A stretch of 64,000 bases of DNA from Candidatus Corynebacterium faecigallinarum. Its GTDB lineage: Bacteria; Actinomycetota; Actinomycetes; Mycobacteriales; Mycobacteriaceae. Below the pieces are notes generated by a model that did no database searches, was not told where the DNA came from, and saw only the letters and a program-made list of their open reading frames with translations. The DNA is taken from contig DWVP01000009.1 in the NCBI GenBank assembly GCA_019120175.1, positions 62,001 through 126,000 of the forward strand, given 5' to 3'. This document shows positions 63,805 to 64,000 of the stretch, piece by piece. Both the position numbers and the translations under genes were made by a program. Positions within the stretch are counted from its first letter, which is position 1. Each line of letters begins with the position of its first letter.

Positions 63805-64000
63805 TGTTGTGCGTTCGAACCGGGTGCGACGGAGTCGGCAAGACCGCCAGCGTCGGACGCTTCGGTGGTGTCACCGCTCTGCTGCTGTTCCACGGCACGG
63901 GCAGTGCTCTCGTAGCCGTAGCCGTACCCCTTCCTGCCGTACCCGCTGACCTTGAGCGGGGACATGGTCACCACGGTGCCGAGCACATGGGCGCCGACCT
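63801..64000 (-). CDS. Wzc/CpsD-like chain-length regulator or tyrosine kinase (C-terminal end)
   Basis: Only the last 66 codons are in the window. They read HVLGTVVTMSPLKVSG followed by a Gly-Tyr-rich segment, GRKGYGYGYESTARA, then an acidic polar tail. A VLG-V-N/T strand followed by a tyrosine cluster is the usual end of exopolysaccharide tyrosine autokinases, where the tyrosines are phosphorylated. Coupled to the flippase gene by a four-base overlap. The kinase domain itself would lie outside, so this remains a strong guess. Confidence 0.7.
   Translation of the reverse strand, partial: VGAHVLGTVVTMSPLKVSGYGRKGYGYGYESTARAVEQQQSGDTTEASDAGGLADSVAPGSNAQQ

Noticed and set aside
1..64000. CRISPR arrays, tRNA or rRNA genes
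   Set aside because: No regularly spaced identical repeats and no cloverleaf or rRNA-like segments were seen.

Overview
The window is about 64 kb of chromosome from a high-GC Corynebacterium. The evidence is the complete mycolic-acid logic (fadD32–pks13–accD, a CmpL1/MmpL3 transporter, mtrP, tmaT), AftD-type arabinan synthesis, a GTP-dependent PEP carboxykinase and GTG/TTG starts. The species cannot be fixed from the sequence alone; a C. variabile/C. nuruki-like, very GC-rich member is my guess. I see no rRNA, tRNA, CRISPR array or intact insertion sequence.

Layout. (1) 1–8.0 kb: end of fadD32, then pks13 and an acyl-CoA carboxylase beta subunit, the mycolate condensation module. (2) 8.0–13.1 kb: a DUF6230/DUF6114 membrane/export pair on the minus strand, then a divergent MFS exporter/LysR pair. 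(3) 12.7–22.7 kb: minus-strand run trmB–NYN protein–cmpL1–UPF0104 protein–DUF3054 protein, and on the plus strand two corynebacterial hypotheticals, pck and a DoxX-like protein; trmB, the NYN gene, cmpL1 and pck follow the order of the M. tuberculosis Rv0206c–Rv0211 region. (4) 22.7–36.1 kb: a more variable metabolic stretch with a decayed LysE/acetyltransferase mosaic, glycerate kinase plus acetolactate decarboxylase, a secreted TAP-like peptidase, a thiosulfate transporter fused to TusA with a McbR-like operator, BrkB, DedA, an MpaB-family oxygenase and the beta-oxidation pair fadA–fadB. (5) 36.3–54.5 kb: an envelope block matching the M. tuberculosis Rv0224c–Rv0237 order (mtrP, GT4, Rv0226c-like, DUF3068, tmaT, aftD, DUF2613, LpqI-like GH3), broken by an accessory insert at 37.1–40.0 kb and by a TetR/DoxX-remnant insert, with a UspA gene and followed by a VanW-family protein. 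(6) 54.5–64 kb: a long non-coding stretch, then a surface-polysaccharide cluster: acyltransferase pseudogene, YdcF protein, two acyltransferases around a low-molecular-weight tyrosine phosphatase, a glycosyltransferase–pyruvyltransferase fusion, a flippase and the tail of a Wzc/CpsD-like protein.

How it fits together. FadD32, Pks13 and the carboxylase make the alpha-alkyl-beta-keto mycolate and load it onto trehalose; TmaT, MtrP and CmpL1 acetylate, promote export of, and flip trehalose monocorynomycolate; AftD builds the arabinan that receives mycolates. The last cluster probably makes an acylated and pyruvylated exopolysaccharide under tyrosine (de)phosphorylation control.

Most unusual items: two 84-bp elements with inverted ends at 8070 and 62456; an uncharacterised 608-residue S1-like/coiled-coil protein whose stop codon sits in a possible +1 frameshift context that would add an HTH domain; the GT4–pyruvyltransferase fusion; the TsuA–TusA fusion with its McbR-like site; and nine genes with a TANNNT box 6–8 nt before the start codon, the pattern of leaderless transcripts.
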